The notes beneath the pieces were generated by a model. The model did not search any database. It was not told where the DNA came from and was given only the letters and a program-made list of their open reading frames with translations. DNA of 64,000 nt from Anaerolineae bacterium. GTDB lineage: Bacteria; Chloroflexota; Anaerolineae; Aggregatilineales; J027. Location: NCBI GenBank assembly GCA_021463865.1, contig JAJTXY010000004.1, forward strand, positions 98,858-162,857, given 5' to 3'. The stretch's first letter is position 1. Every line of letters begins with the position of its first letter. Below, in pieces: positions 40,708 to 49,499 of this stretch. Made by a program: the position numbers and the translations under genes.

Positions 40708-43680
40708 ATGGAACTAGAAAAACAGGGTCTAGGATTTTCGCTCAAAACAGTTCTGCGTGGTCACACCAACGAAATCTATCAACTAGACTGGGCTACCAAT
40801 CCCCAACTATTGGCAAGCCCATCTTCTGACGGCACAATTCGTATTTGGAATCCGCTGGAAGGGCGTATCCAAACGGTTCTCGCTGACCAAATGCAGATTG
40901 TTTACAGCGCGTCTTGGTCACCTGATAGCAAGCGGCTCGTCTCGGTCTCCAACGATGGTCTGCTCCGCATTTGGAATGTGGCAAGTGGAACTGTTCAACA
41001 GCGGATTGAAACAAACGAAAAATCGCTTACCTACGCTGTATGGTCGCCATTGGGAGACCGGATTGCGACGGCACCCCATCACCACTCCGTTTGGCTTTGG
41101 GATGCTGAATCCGGCGAAGTCCGCCTGAAATTAACCGAACATACCGATGCCGTAAGCAGCCTCGCGTGGTCACCCGACAGCCGTATATTGGCCTCCGGTG
41201 GACACGACACGGCAATTGTGTTGTGGGATACCGTCTCTGGCAAGTGCCTGCGAAAATTGGAGGGGCATCAAGGTCGAATTTATACCCTCGCTTTTTCACC
41301 TGATGGCAAGACACTCGTTTCTGGTTCAGAGGACAAAACCATCCGTGTCTGGGAAATTGAAACGAGTAAGCAGCGATTTTTGATTGAGGCGCATACTCGC
41401 GCGGTACATGGTGTTGCCTATTCACCCGACGGTACACTGCTGGCCTCCAAATCTGCCGACAATACGACCCGCTTGTGGCGTACAGACACATGGGAAACCT
41501 TTGCCTTTTTGGAAACTACCCGCAACACACCAAGTTCCCATCTGGGTGGGATTACCTTTCACCCTACTCAGTCTATGCTGGCGCTCCCCTGCGAGGAGGA
41601 TACGGTTGTGCAAATTTGGGAGTTAGATACCAAGAACCTACTCACCAAGCCTACCATTACCCCGGCGGTTCGATATACCAATGCCAAAGTGGTCTTAGTG
41701 GGCGATACCGGGGTTGGCAAGTCGGCCCTCACGCTGGTGCTAACGGGCAATCGTTACCAAGAAACCGAATCCACTCACAGCCGCCAAGTTCACGTCCTCG
41801 ATAGCCAAACCATCCGGGTTTCTTCCAATGTGGAGGAAATTCATGAGGTATTACTGTGGGACTTGGCTGGACAACCCGGCTATCGCCTTATTCACCAACT
41901 GCATCTACACGAGGTCACCGTCGCGCTCGTCGTATTTGATGCCCGCAATGAAGTAGACCCCTTCAGTGGTGTCCTCCACTGGGTTCGCGCTTTACGACAG
42001 GCCCAGCAATTTAACCGGAACGGTAAATCTCAGCCGATGAAGATTTATCTCGTGGCAGCCCGCGTAGATCGCGGTGGAATCGGCATTACACAAGGCCGCA
42101 TCAAACAGATGATGGATACCTTCAAACTGGATGGCTATTTTGAAACCAGCGCCCGTGAAGGTTTCCGTATTGATGATGTTCGCAAGGCCGTCCTAAAAGC
42201 GATTGATTGGGACGCATTACCCAAAGTCAGTTCAAGCCATCTCTTTAAAGCGATCAAAGAATATCTGGATTCTGAAAGTGATGCGGGCCATCAACTCTCC
42301 GGCGTAGATGACCTGTATTTCGGCTTCCTCCGTACCATCGGCGCACCCGAAGCCTCCGACGAAGTCCGCGCCCAATTTGACACGTGTATTGGCCTATTGG
42401 AGTCCAAGGGCCTCATCAAGCGCCTCAGTTTTGGCGATATGGTGCTGCTGAAGCCAGAGATGTTGGATTCCTATGCGTCGGCACTTGTCAATGCTGCCCG
42501 CAACGAACCTGACGGCATGGGCGTGATTAGTGAAGAAGACGCCCGCAGTGGCAACTTCGCCGTGCCTCAAGGGGAGCGCCTTAAGAACCGCGAACGCGAA
42601 AATATCCTGCTCATTGCCACCATTGAAACCCTGCTGCGGCATGAAATTGCCCTGCGTACCCCGGCTGCCGAGGGAACGTATCTTGTTTTCCCGTCGCAAA
42701 TCACCCGTGATATGACCAACCCCCCCGAACTGGACGGGCCAAGCGTCGTCTTTCAGTTTGAAGGCCCCATCGCCAACATCTATGCCATGCTGGTCGTGCG
42801 GCTATCCCGTAGTGGGTTCTTTAAGTTAAAAGAAACATGGCGCAATGTCGCTACCTTTGCGCCCTTAATCGGCGGCACTTGCGGCATCAGCTTAGAAAAT
42901 CTAGGTGAGGGACAAGCCAAACTAAGTGTATTTTTCGACAGAACCACCACCGAATACAGCCGCATCCAGTTTGAGGAGTTCATCAACACCCATCTCTACA
43001 AACACGCCTTGCCTGATACCCTCAAGCGCGAAGTCATGCTCGTCTGCCCGGAATGCGGCTATCATGTACCGCAGGATGTTTTGCACAAGCGCAAAGCCCG
43101 TAAAGATGAATCCATGCCCTGCCCCATCTGCACAACCCTCCTGATTTTCCCGGATGTCAAGAAACTCTCGGTGACGCAGACGTTGGATGTGGTGTCCGGT
43201 ATGGATAAAAACGCCAACACCTATCGGGACTTGGCAACAGCCAGCGCGATTGTGAATGGCAAGACCGAATTGGGCGAATTTGACGTCTTTATGTGCCACA
43301 ACAACCAAAATAAAGCCGAGGTGATCCGCATTGCCACCAAGCTCAAGGAAAAAGGCATTCGTCCTTGGCTTGATGAATGGGAACTCCGTCCGGGTCTGCC
43401 TTGGCAGCGCCTTTTGGAACAACAAATAGAAAATATCAAGTCCGTAGCGATATTTGTCGGCAAAAATGGGATCGGCCCTTGGCAAGACTTGGAATTAGGG
43501 GCGTTTATTCGAGAATTTATTAAGCGTTCCATGCCCGTAATTCCCGTCATTCTGCCAGATTGCCAACAACCGCCAGCACTGCCCATTTTTCTTACGAGTA
43601 TGACATGGGTAGATTTTCGGAAGGAATCCCCCGATCCTTTTGAACATCTCATATGGGGAATTACAGGCAAACGCGAATAG
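40708..43680 (+). CDS. WD40 / Roc-like GTPase / COR-like / zinc-ribbon / TIR protein
   Basis: 990 residues. Residues about 12-310 form a WD40 propeller of seven blades (repeats such as LASGGHDTAIVLWD, LVSGSEDKTIRVWE, LASKSADNTTRLWR). Residues about 322-500 are a Ras/Roc-like GTPase: P-loop GDTGVGKS (332-339), DLAGQP (385-390) and AARVD (450-454) where NKxD is usual. About 505-770 is a COR-like region (LLESKGLIKRLSFGDMVLLKPEML, RTPAAEGTYLVFPSQ). C780, C783, C805 and C808 form a zinc ribbon. Residues 858-970 are a TIR domain (FDVFMCHNNQNKAEVIRIATKLKEKGIRPWLDEWELRPGLPW) with candidate catalytic E929 in GPWQDLELGAF. The layout (sensor propeller, NTPase switch, effector) parallels NLR-type immune proteins. 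TIR domains degrade NAD or make NAD-derived signals in related systems; activity here is inferred. Confidence 0.9.
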   Translation: MELEKQGLGFSLKTVLRGHTNEIYQLDWATNPQLLASPSSDGTIRIWNPLEGRIQTVLADQMQIVYSASWSPDSKRLVSVSNDGLLRIWNVASGTVQQRIETNEKSLTYAVWSPLGDRIATAPHHHSVWLWDAESGEVRLKLTEHTDAVSSLAWSPDSRILASGGHDTAIVLWDTVSGKCLRKLEGHQGRIYTLAFSPDGKTLVSGSEDKTIRVWEIETSKQRFLIEAHTRAVHGVAYSPDGTLLASKSADNTTRLWRTDTWETFAFLETTRNTPSSHLGGITFHPTQSMLALPCEEDTVVQIWELDTKNLLTKPTITPAVRYTNAKVVLVGDTGVGKSALTLVLTGNRYQETESTHSRQVHVLDSQTIRVSSNVEEIHEVLLWDLAGQPGYRLIHQLHLHEVTVALVVFDARNEVDPFSGVLHWVRALRQAQQFNRNGKSQPMKIYLVAARVDRGGIGITQGRIKQMMDTFKLDGYFETSAREGFRIDDVRKAVLKAIDWDALPKVSSSHLFKAIKEYLDSESDAGHQLSGVDDLYFGFLRTIGAPEASDEVRAQFDTCIGLLESKGLIKRLSFGDMVLLKPEMLDSYASALVNAARNEPDGMGVISEEDARSGNFAVPQGERLKNRERENILLIATIETLLRHEIALRTPAAEGTYLVFPSQITRDMTNPPELDGPSVVFQFEGPIANIYAMLVVRLSRSGFFKLKETWRNVATFAPLIGGTCGISLENLGEGQAKLSVFFDRTTTEYSRIQFEEFINTHLYKHALPDTLKREVMLVCPECGYHVPQDVLHKRKARKDESMPCPICTTLLIFPDVKKLSVTQTLDVVSGMDKNANTYRDLATASAIVNGKTELGEFDVFMCHNNQNKAEVIRIATKLKEKGIRPWLDEWELRPGLPWQRLLEQQIENIKSVAIFVGKNGIGPWQDLELGAFIREFIKRSMPVIPVILPDCQQPPALPIFLTSMTWVDFRKESPDPFEHLIWGITGKRE

Positions 43681-43812
43681 GGATAACCGTTTTAGTGTAA
43701 TCTTCAAAATCCAGTTTTGGGTGGGACATGAATCAGAGGCCATCATCACTGTAATCGAGCAGGGAGGGATGAATGTTAACGCCTGTGCGGACGTAAGAAA
43801 GAGGCATGTACA

Positions 43813-45312
43813 ATGGAAAGCTCATCAGATGGCAAAGGAAAATCCCGCCTTCAGGGGCGCAAAAGGGGGCGCTCTGCCGACCGTGCCCGCGAAAGGATTG
43901 CGAACACCCAGTTTGACAATGAGCCAGCGGCCATTGACCACCTGCTTGATTTATTGAATGACCTCGACCCCAAAGCACGCTATCGAGCGGTGACAGCCCT
44001 CGGTCGAATGCGTGCCGTCCAAGCCGTTCCTAAGCTGATGGACATGCTCGACGACCCCGTTCCACAGGTAGCCCAAGTCTGTATACAAGCACTTGGTATG
44101 ATTGGTGATACCCAAGCAATTCCTGCACTTATTCCCTTGATAGTTCATCCAGAATTGGGTATGTTTGCGCTAAATTCGCTCCGCAAACTGGGCTACGAAC
44201 CCAACGAAAACCCGGCTCCCCAATTAGACACTTTTTTCGGGGCATCTCGACCACAAGAACCAGTACGGAACGGCATGAACGGCAATAATAACCACTACGG
44301 ACGCTCTCAAAACGCAAATAATCATAATCACAACTCTCGTTCGCGTCAGCCAACCCCGGAAGAAAACGAAATGGACTGGCTGATTACGTCGCTGCGCAGT
44401 GATGATCCTGTCGAACGGGCACGGGCCGCTAAAGCACTTGGCAAACGCGGGGATTGGCGTGCAACAGAACCGCTGATTCGCGCCCTACATGAATCAAAAT
44501 ATGACCCTGACCAAGAAGACCCGCTTGACCAACTGGGTGATCCGGCGGTTGAGCCACTCATTGAATCGTTGCAAGACGCTGACGCCAGTGTGCGTGTATT
44601 GGCGGTAATGGCCCTTGCGAAAATCGGTGATGGTCGTGCTGCCGAACCACTGGTTGCCGCCCTCAAAGATAGCGATGAATTAGTGCAAATGGCGGTCTGG
44701 ACAGCCTTGGTAGATATGGGTAAGCCCGCCGTTGAGCCACTAATTTCGGCCCTCCGCGATAACAACCCAGACGTACAGCGCAGTGCGGCCCTTGCGCTTG
44801 GCGAACTGGGTGATGACTTGGCCGTTGAATCCCTGATCGAAGTGCTGACCGATCTTGACTATCGTGCCCGCAGTGCCGCCGCCAAAGCCCTCGGTCAAAT
44901 TGGCGATTATCGAGGTGTCCAAGCCTTGACCATCGCCCTGCGCGACAAAGATGTCACCGTGCGCCGCCGTGCGGCCACCGCACTAGGCGATATTGGTGAT
45001 CCGCGTGCCATTGAAGCCCTTGTTTGGGCTATGGACGACCAAGATCATATCGTCGGTCACAGTTCCATTATCGCCCTGCACAATATCATGCGAAAACAAG
45101 TGGACCGCTCAATGGAGCGCTTGATTAATGATTTGTATCAAGCCAATATGAAAGTCCGGGCCAGTGCCATTGTTGCACTTGGTTCATTGGGTGACAAACG
45201 CGCCCTCCAACCCTTAATCGAAACGTTGAGTGATCCCAGCACCGAACCCAAGCTGCAATCCCTCATCATTGAATCCATGCGTAAACTACGCCAAGGCCCC
45301 GATGCAAGCTAA
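43813..45312 (+). CDS. HEAT-repeat (PBS-lyase type) scaffold protein
   Basis: 499 residues. A basic N-terminus (SRLQGRKRGRSADRARERI) precedes an initial block of HEAT repeats (about 40-135). An Asn/His-rich linker (about 155-185) follows, then a second block of about nine HEAT_2/PBS-lyase repeats (about 190-495) with recurrent ALGxIGDxRAxEPLxxAL. Such solenoids bind proteins; enzymatic activity is not indicated. It lies 132 bases after the WD40-TIR gene with no terminator between them, so co-transcription is possible. AAGAGG lies upstream of the ATG. Confidence 0.88.
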   Translation: MESSSDGKGKSRLQGRKRGRSADRARERIANTQFDNEPAAIDHLLDLLNDLDPKARYRAVTALGRMRAVQAVPKLMDMLDDPVPQVAQVCIQALGMIGDTQAIPALIPLIVHPELGMFALNSLRKLGYEPNENPAPQLDTFFGASRPQEPVRNGMNGNNNHYGRSQNANNHNHNSRSRQPTPEENEMDWLITSLRSDDPVERARAAKALGKRGDWRATEPLIRALHESKYDPDQEDPLDQLGDPAVEPLIESLQDADASVRVLAVMALAKIGDGRAAEPLVAALKDSDELVQMAVWTALVDMGKPAVEPLISALRDNNPDVQRSAALALGELGDDLAVESLIEVLTDLDYRARSAAAKALGQIGDYRGVQALTIALRDKDVTVRRRAATALGDIGDPRAIEALVWAMDDQDHIVGHSSIIALHNIMRKQVDRSMERLINDLYQANMKVRASAIVALGSLGDKRALQPLIETLSDPSTEPKLQSLIIESMRKLRQGPDAS

Positions 45313-45323
45313 TAGACTCCTCC

Positions 45324-45361
45324 GGTGAAGCGATTCCAAACCACCACATCATCGCTTCACC
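45324..45361 (+). terminator. hairpin after the HEAT-repeat gene
   Basis: GGTGAAGCGAT (45324-45334) pairs perfectly with ATCGCTTCACC (45351-45361) over 11 bp with a 16-base loop. No U-tract follows, so termination efficiency is uncertain. Confidence 0.55.
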
Positions 45362-45402
45362 CTAACTCATACAATTCTTACCCAACTCGCCTGTTTTCTA
45401 TC

Positions 45403-45432
45403 TTGACTCCGACCTGTTAACGGGAGTACAAT
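45403..45432 (+). promoter_or_regulatory. promoter of uvrA
   Basis: TTGACT (45403-45408), an 18-base spacer, TACAAT (45427-45432), about 98 bases before the ATG. An inverted repeat ACTCC / GGAGT (45406-45410 and 45423-45427) spans the spacer and could be a damage-response operator, but I cannot match it to a known LexA box. Confidence 0.55.
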
Positions 45433-45529
45433 CGCACATCTGTTCGCTGTCAGGTCAAAGGGTCAACCTGAGGGTGAAATGTTGTCTCCCCTGCCCATCA
45501 CTACCTTATGATGAACCACAAGAGGAATC

Positions 45530-48430
45530 ATGCAAGACAAGATTATTGTGCGCGGTGCGCGGGAACACAATCTGAAAAATATTGATGTCGAGATTCCGCG
45601 TGATAAGCTGGTTGTGATTACCGGTCTGTCTGGAAGTGGTAAAAGTTCACTAGCGTTTGACACCATCTTTGCCGAGGGTCAGCGCCGCTATGTCGAAAGC
45701 CTCTCCGCCTATGCCCGTCAGTTTTTGGGTCAGATGGAAAAGCCCGATGTAGATCAAATTGAGGGCCTCAGCCCCGCCGTCTCCATTGACCAAAAGGGTG
45801 TGAGCCACAACCCCCGGTCAACGGTTGGGACGGTAACAGAAATATACGACTATCTCCGTTTGCTCTACGCGCGTGTCGGCAAACCCCACTGCCCGACCTG
45901 TGGCACACCGCTAGAGGCCCAATCTGCCCAGCAAATTGTAGATACCGTCGCCGCCTTGCCGGATGGGACTCGTATCCAAGTGCTTGCCCCGATTATCAAA
46001 GATCGTAAGGGTAAACATGAAAAAGTCTTCAAAGATATTCAAGAAGCGGGATTCGTCCGAGCACGGGTCAATGGTGAGGTTTATGAAGTAGATAATCCGC
46101 CCGACCTTGACCGTTACAAGATGCATACGGTTGAAATTGTAGTAGACCGTCTGGTAGTGCGCCATTATGATGACCCCACCAGCGAAGAAGCTCGTAGCGC
46201 TATCACCCGCCTGACCGACTCCATTGAGACCTCACTTGAACTAGGCGACGGCTTTGTCATCATCAATGATCTCACCGACAGCAGCAACCCGGTAGATCAT
46301 GTTTTTAGTGAGCAGTTGGCCTGTCCGTTTGGGCATGGCAGCTTCCCCGAAGTCGAGCCGCGCACCTTCTCATTTAACAGTCCACATGGCGCGTGTACGG
46401 CTTGTCAGGGGTTAGGCGTCAAGCTCGAAATTGATCCCATACTGGTCATTCCCGATCCTGAATTGAGCCTTGCCGAAGGGGCGATTCAAGCCCAAGCGTG
46501 GCCGCAGGGCAAAGATAGCTATACCATGCAGATTATCGCCAGCGTGTGTAAGCAGTACGGGATCAACTACAACGCCGCATGGAGCAAACTCACCCCCGAC
46601 CAGCAGCAGATTATTTTGTATGGCACCGATTCAGAAAAGGTCGCGGTTGAATATGTCAGCCATGAAGGCGATCGGCGGGTCTATAAGACTCAATTTGAAG
46701 GCATCATCCCCAATCTCGCCCGGCGCTACAACGAAACCACCTCGGATTGGATGCGTGCCCGTATTGAAGAAGTCATGTCGGAACGGCCCTGCCCCACTTG
46801 CAATGGCCGCCGCCTCAATCCTTGGGCGCTCGCCGTCACGATTGCTGGCTTGTCCATCAACGATGTCACGGCCCTGCCCGTCAAACGGCTGGCCGAATGG
46901 GTTCATTCATTGTCAGGTGAAAATAATGGGCATGTTGCTATCCTCAGTGCCCGCGATGCTGAAATCGCCAAGCAGGTCTTAAAAGAAATCAGCAGTCGCG
47001 TCAGTTTTATGGTCAATGTCGGCCTCGACTATCTAACCCTCAACCGTTCGGCAGGCACGCTCTCCGGTGGTGAGGCCCAGCGTATCCGACTGGCGACACA
47101 AATTGGCTCACGGTTGACGGGCGTCCTATACGTCTTGGATGAACCCTCCATCGGTCTGCATCAGCGGGACAACGAACGCCTGATTAACACCCTCAAAGGG
47201 ATGCGTGATCTCGGTAACACCCTCTTGGTCGTCGAACACGACGATGAGACCATGCGGGCCGCCGATTGGCTAATTGATATGGGGCCGGGGGCAGGTGAGC
47301 ATGGCGGTCAGATTATCTCAACGGGTACGCCCGAACAAGTGATGGATGACCCCAATAGTATCACGGGCGCATTTCTGAGTGGTCGCCGCCGCATCGCCAT
47401 CCCGCCAACCCGTCGTCCGGGCAATGGGCGCAACATCGTCATTCGGGGCGCACGTGAGAACAACCTCAAAAATGTAGACGTCGAGATTCCACTGGGCAAG
47501 CTGGTTGTGATTACAGGCGTCAGTGGGTCGGGCAAATCCTCCTTGATGGTGGACGTGCTGTATCGGAAATTGGCCCAACGGCTCTATGGCAGCCGCGAAC
47601 GCCCCGGCGACCACGACACGATTGATGGCATCGAGACGATTGATAAGGTCATCAACATTGACCAAAGCCCAATTGGTCGCACACCGCGTTCCAACCCCGC
47701 CACCTATACCAAGATGTTTGACGACATCCGTAAGCTGTTTGCCGACCTGCCCGAAAGCAATATTCGTGGCTATTCTCAGGGCCGTTTCTCCTTTAATGTA
47801 AAGGGGGGGCGCTGTGAAAACTGCGAAGGTCAAGGGATGCTACAAATTGAAATGCAGTTTTTGCCGGACGTCTATGTCGTCTGTGATGTCTGTCACGGCA
47901 AACGTTATAACCGCGAAACCTTGCAGGTCAAATATAAAGGCAAGAGCATCGCGGATGTCTTGGATATGACCGTCACTGAGGGCTTGGAATATTTCGAGAA
48001 TATCCCAACCATCTTCCGTCGCCTCGAAACGTTAGAATCCGTTGGTTTGGGTTATATCCGCATTGGGCAACCTGCGACCACCCTCTCTGGCGGGGAAGCC
48101 CAGCGTGTCAAACTCAGCCGTGAACTCTCGAAAAAGGGCACAGGGGACACGCTCTATGTCCTCGACGAACCCAGCACGGGGCTGCACGCCGCCGACGTGG
48201 AACGCCTGATTAATGTGCTGCAAACATTGGTAGATCGTGGCAACAGTGTCCTCATCATCGAACACAACCCCGACATCATCAAGGTCGCCGATTGGCTGAT
48301 TGATATGGGGCCAGAAGGTGGCGAAGACGGAGGCGAGGTGATAGCAGTCGGCACACCTGAAGAAATTGTCGCCTGTGAACACAGCTACACTGGGCAGTAT
48401 ATCAAGCCCTATCTAGTTGGCGAACGTTAG
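45530..48430 (+). CDS. uvrA: excinuclease ABC subunit A
   Basis: 966 residues, the usual UvrA size. Two ABC ATPase halves with Walker A GLSGSGKSS and GVSGSGKSS, two signature motifs LSGGEAQR, and zinc modules CPTCGTPL..., CPTCNGRRLNP and CENCEGQG...CDVCHGKRYNRETL. SLSAYARQFLGQMEKPDVDQIEGLSPA is the family hallmark. It recognises DNA damage with UvrB in nucleotide excision repair. It has its own promoter. Confidence 0.98.
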   Translation: MQDKIIVRGAREHNLKNIDVEIPRDKLVVITGLSGSGKSSLAFDTIFAEGQRRYVESLSAYARQFLGQMEKPDVDQIEGLSPAVSIDQKGVSHNPRSTVGTVTEIYDYLRLLYARVGKPHCPTCGTPLEAQSAQQIVDTVAALPDGTRIQVLAPIIKDRKGKHEKVFKDIQEAGFVRARVNGEVYEVDNPPDLDRYKMHTVEIVVDRLVVRHYDDPTSEEARSAITRLTDSIETSLELGDGFVIINDLTDSSNPVDHVFSEQLACPFGHGSFPEVEPRTFSFNSPHGACTACQGLGVKLEIDPILVIPDPELSLAEGAIQAQAWPQGKDSYTMQIIASVCKQYGINYNAAWSKLTPDQQQIILYGTDSEKVAVEYVSHEGDRRVYKTQFEGIIPNLARRYNETTSDWMRARIEEVMSERPCPTCNGRRLNPWALAVTIAGLSINDVTALPVKRLAEWVHSLSGENNGHVAILSARDAEIAKQVLKEISSRVSFMVNVGLDYLTLNRSAGTLSGGEAQRIRLATQIGSRLTGVLYVLDEPSIGLHQRDNERLINTLKGMRDLGNTLLVVEHDDETMRAADWLIDMGPGAGEHGGQIISTGTPEQVMDDPNSITGAFLSGRRRIAIPPTRRPGNGRNIVIRGARENNLKNVDVEIPLGKLVVITGVSGSGKSSLMVDVLYRKLAQRLYGSRERPGDHDTIDGIETIDKVINIDQSPIGRTPRSNPATYTKMFDDIRKLFADLPESNIRGYSQGRFSFNVKGGRCENCEGQGMLQIEMQFLPDVYVVCDVCHGKRYNRETLQVKYKGKSIADVLDMTVTEGLEYFENIPTIFRRLETLESVGLGYIRIGQPATTLSGGEAQRVKLSRELSKKGTGDTLYVLDEPSTGLHAADVERLINVLQTLVDRGNSVLIIEHNPDIIKVADWLIDMGPEGGEDGGEVIAVGTPEEIVACEHSYTGQYIKPYLVGER

Positions 48431-48435
48431 GTCAA

Positions 48436-48469
48436 TCGGCACAAAGTTTGATAGCCCCTTTTGTGCCGA
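48436..48469 (+). other. stem-loop between uvrA and pfkA
   Basis: TCGGCACAAA (48436-48445) pairs with TTTGTGCCGA (48460-48469), a perfect 10-bp stem with a 14-base loop, 5 bases after the uvrA stop. No U-run follows on the plus strand. It may be a weak terminator or a message-end stabiliser. Confidence 0.5.
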
Positions 48470-48533
48470 CTGGCGCTAAAATTCGTCCAATGATTAAATA
48501 AATTGCGTAAAGTTGGCACAAAAGAGTTCGATC

Positions 48534-49499
48534 ATGAAGAAAATCGCAGTCCTCACCAGCGGTGGCGATGCCCCCGGCATGAACGCTGCCATTCGCGCTG
48601 TCGTCCGTACTGCGCTTGATATGGGTATCGAAGTTTACGGCATCCGACGTGGGTATACCGGGATGCTGGCGGGTGATTTTGAACGCATGACCAATCGTGA
48701 AGTCAGCGGCATTTTGCAGCGCGGCGGCACGATTCTCCAAACAGCCCGTAATGAACAATTCAAAACCCCTGAAGGCCAAAAACGCGGCCTCCGTCGGCTC
48801 AATGAAGTCGGTGTAGATGGCCTAGTGGTCATTGGGGGTGACGGCAGCCTACGGGGTGCCCAAGCCCTTCATAGTCTCAATTTTCCGGTTGTGGGTATCC
48901 CCGGCAGCATTGACAATGACATCTGGGGCACCAACATGAGTATCGGGGTGGATACCGCCCTCAATACCATCTTGGATGCGATTGACAAACTGCGTGACAC
49001 CGCTACCAGCCACGAACGTGCTTTCTTGGTCGAGGCGATGGGGCGCAATTGTGGTTATCTGGCCTTAATGAGCGGCATTTTGGGTGGAGCGGAATTGGTC
49101 GTTACCCCCGAAAAACCGCTTGAACTTGACGAAATCGCCAAAGCCCTTGACGATGCGTATACACGCGGCAAATCGCACGCCATCGGGGTGATCGCTGAAG
49201 GTGCAAAATATAACATCACGGAAGTTGCCAAATATCTTGAAGACCGCACCGTTGGTTTTGAAGTCCGCATGACCATTTTGGGCCATGTCCAGCGCGGAGG
49301 CAGTCCATCGGCTTTTGACCGTCTACTTGCTACCCGGTTGGGTGTGGCCGCTGTTGAACAATTGGTCGCAGGTAATTCAGGCATCATGGTTGGTCTTGAT
49401 GGACGCGATATTAGCTGCGCACAAATTTCCGATGTCATCAGCAAGCAGCGTGGCATCAGTGACCACTATTTTAAGATGGCTGAGGTCTTATCCCGTTGA
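48534..49499 (+). CDS. pfkA: ATP-dependent 6-phosphofructokinase
   Basis: 321 residues from the ATG at 48534 (AAAGAG upstream). MKKIAVLTSGGDAPGMNAAIRAVV, VIGGDGSLRGA, PGSIDNDIWGTNMSIGVDTA and AMGRNCGYLAL are the PfkA motifs. G in GGDGS and in PGSIDND, rather than D and K, points to ATP rather than pyrophosphate as donor. It phosphorylates fructose 6-phosphate in glycolysis. The next gene's ATG overlaps its stop by one base. Confidence 0.95.
   Translation: MKKIAVLTSGGDAPGMNAAIRAVVRTALDMGIEVYGIRRGYTGMLAGDFERMTNREVSGILQRGGTILQTARNEQFKTPEGQKRGLRRLNEVGVDGLVVIGGDGSLRGAQALHSLNFPVVGIPGSIDNDIWGTNMSIGVDTALNTILDAIDKLRDTATSHERAFLVEAMGRNCGYLALMSGILGGAELVVTPEKPLELDEIAKALDDAYTRGKSHAIGVIAEGAKYNITEVAKYLEDRTVGFEVRMTILGHVQRGGSPSAFDRLLATRLGVAAVEQLVAGNSGIMVGLDGRDISCAQISDVISKQRGISDHYFKMAEVLSR

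Noticed and set aside
41041..41480. CRISPR-like or tandem DNA repeat in the WD40 region
   Set aside because: The repetition is at protein level (WD40 blades) with diverged DNA; spacing is about 126 bases and there are no identical direct repeats.
42922..43485. 187-codon minus-strand frame
   Set aside because: Antisense to the zinc ribbon and TIR part of the WD40-TIR gene; no independent start signal.
43813..45312. Reading the HEAT protein as a phycobilin lyase
   Set aside because: PBS-lyase-type HEAT repeats are general protein-binding repeats; no phycobiliprotein genes are present.
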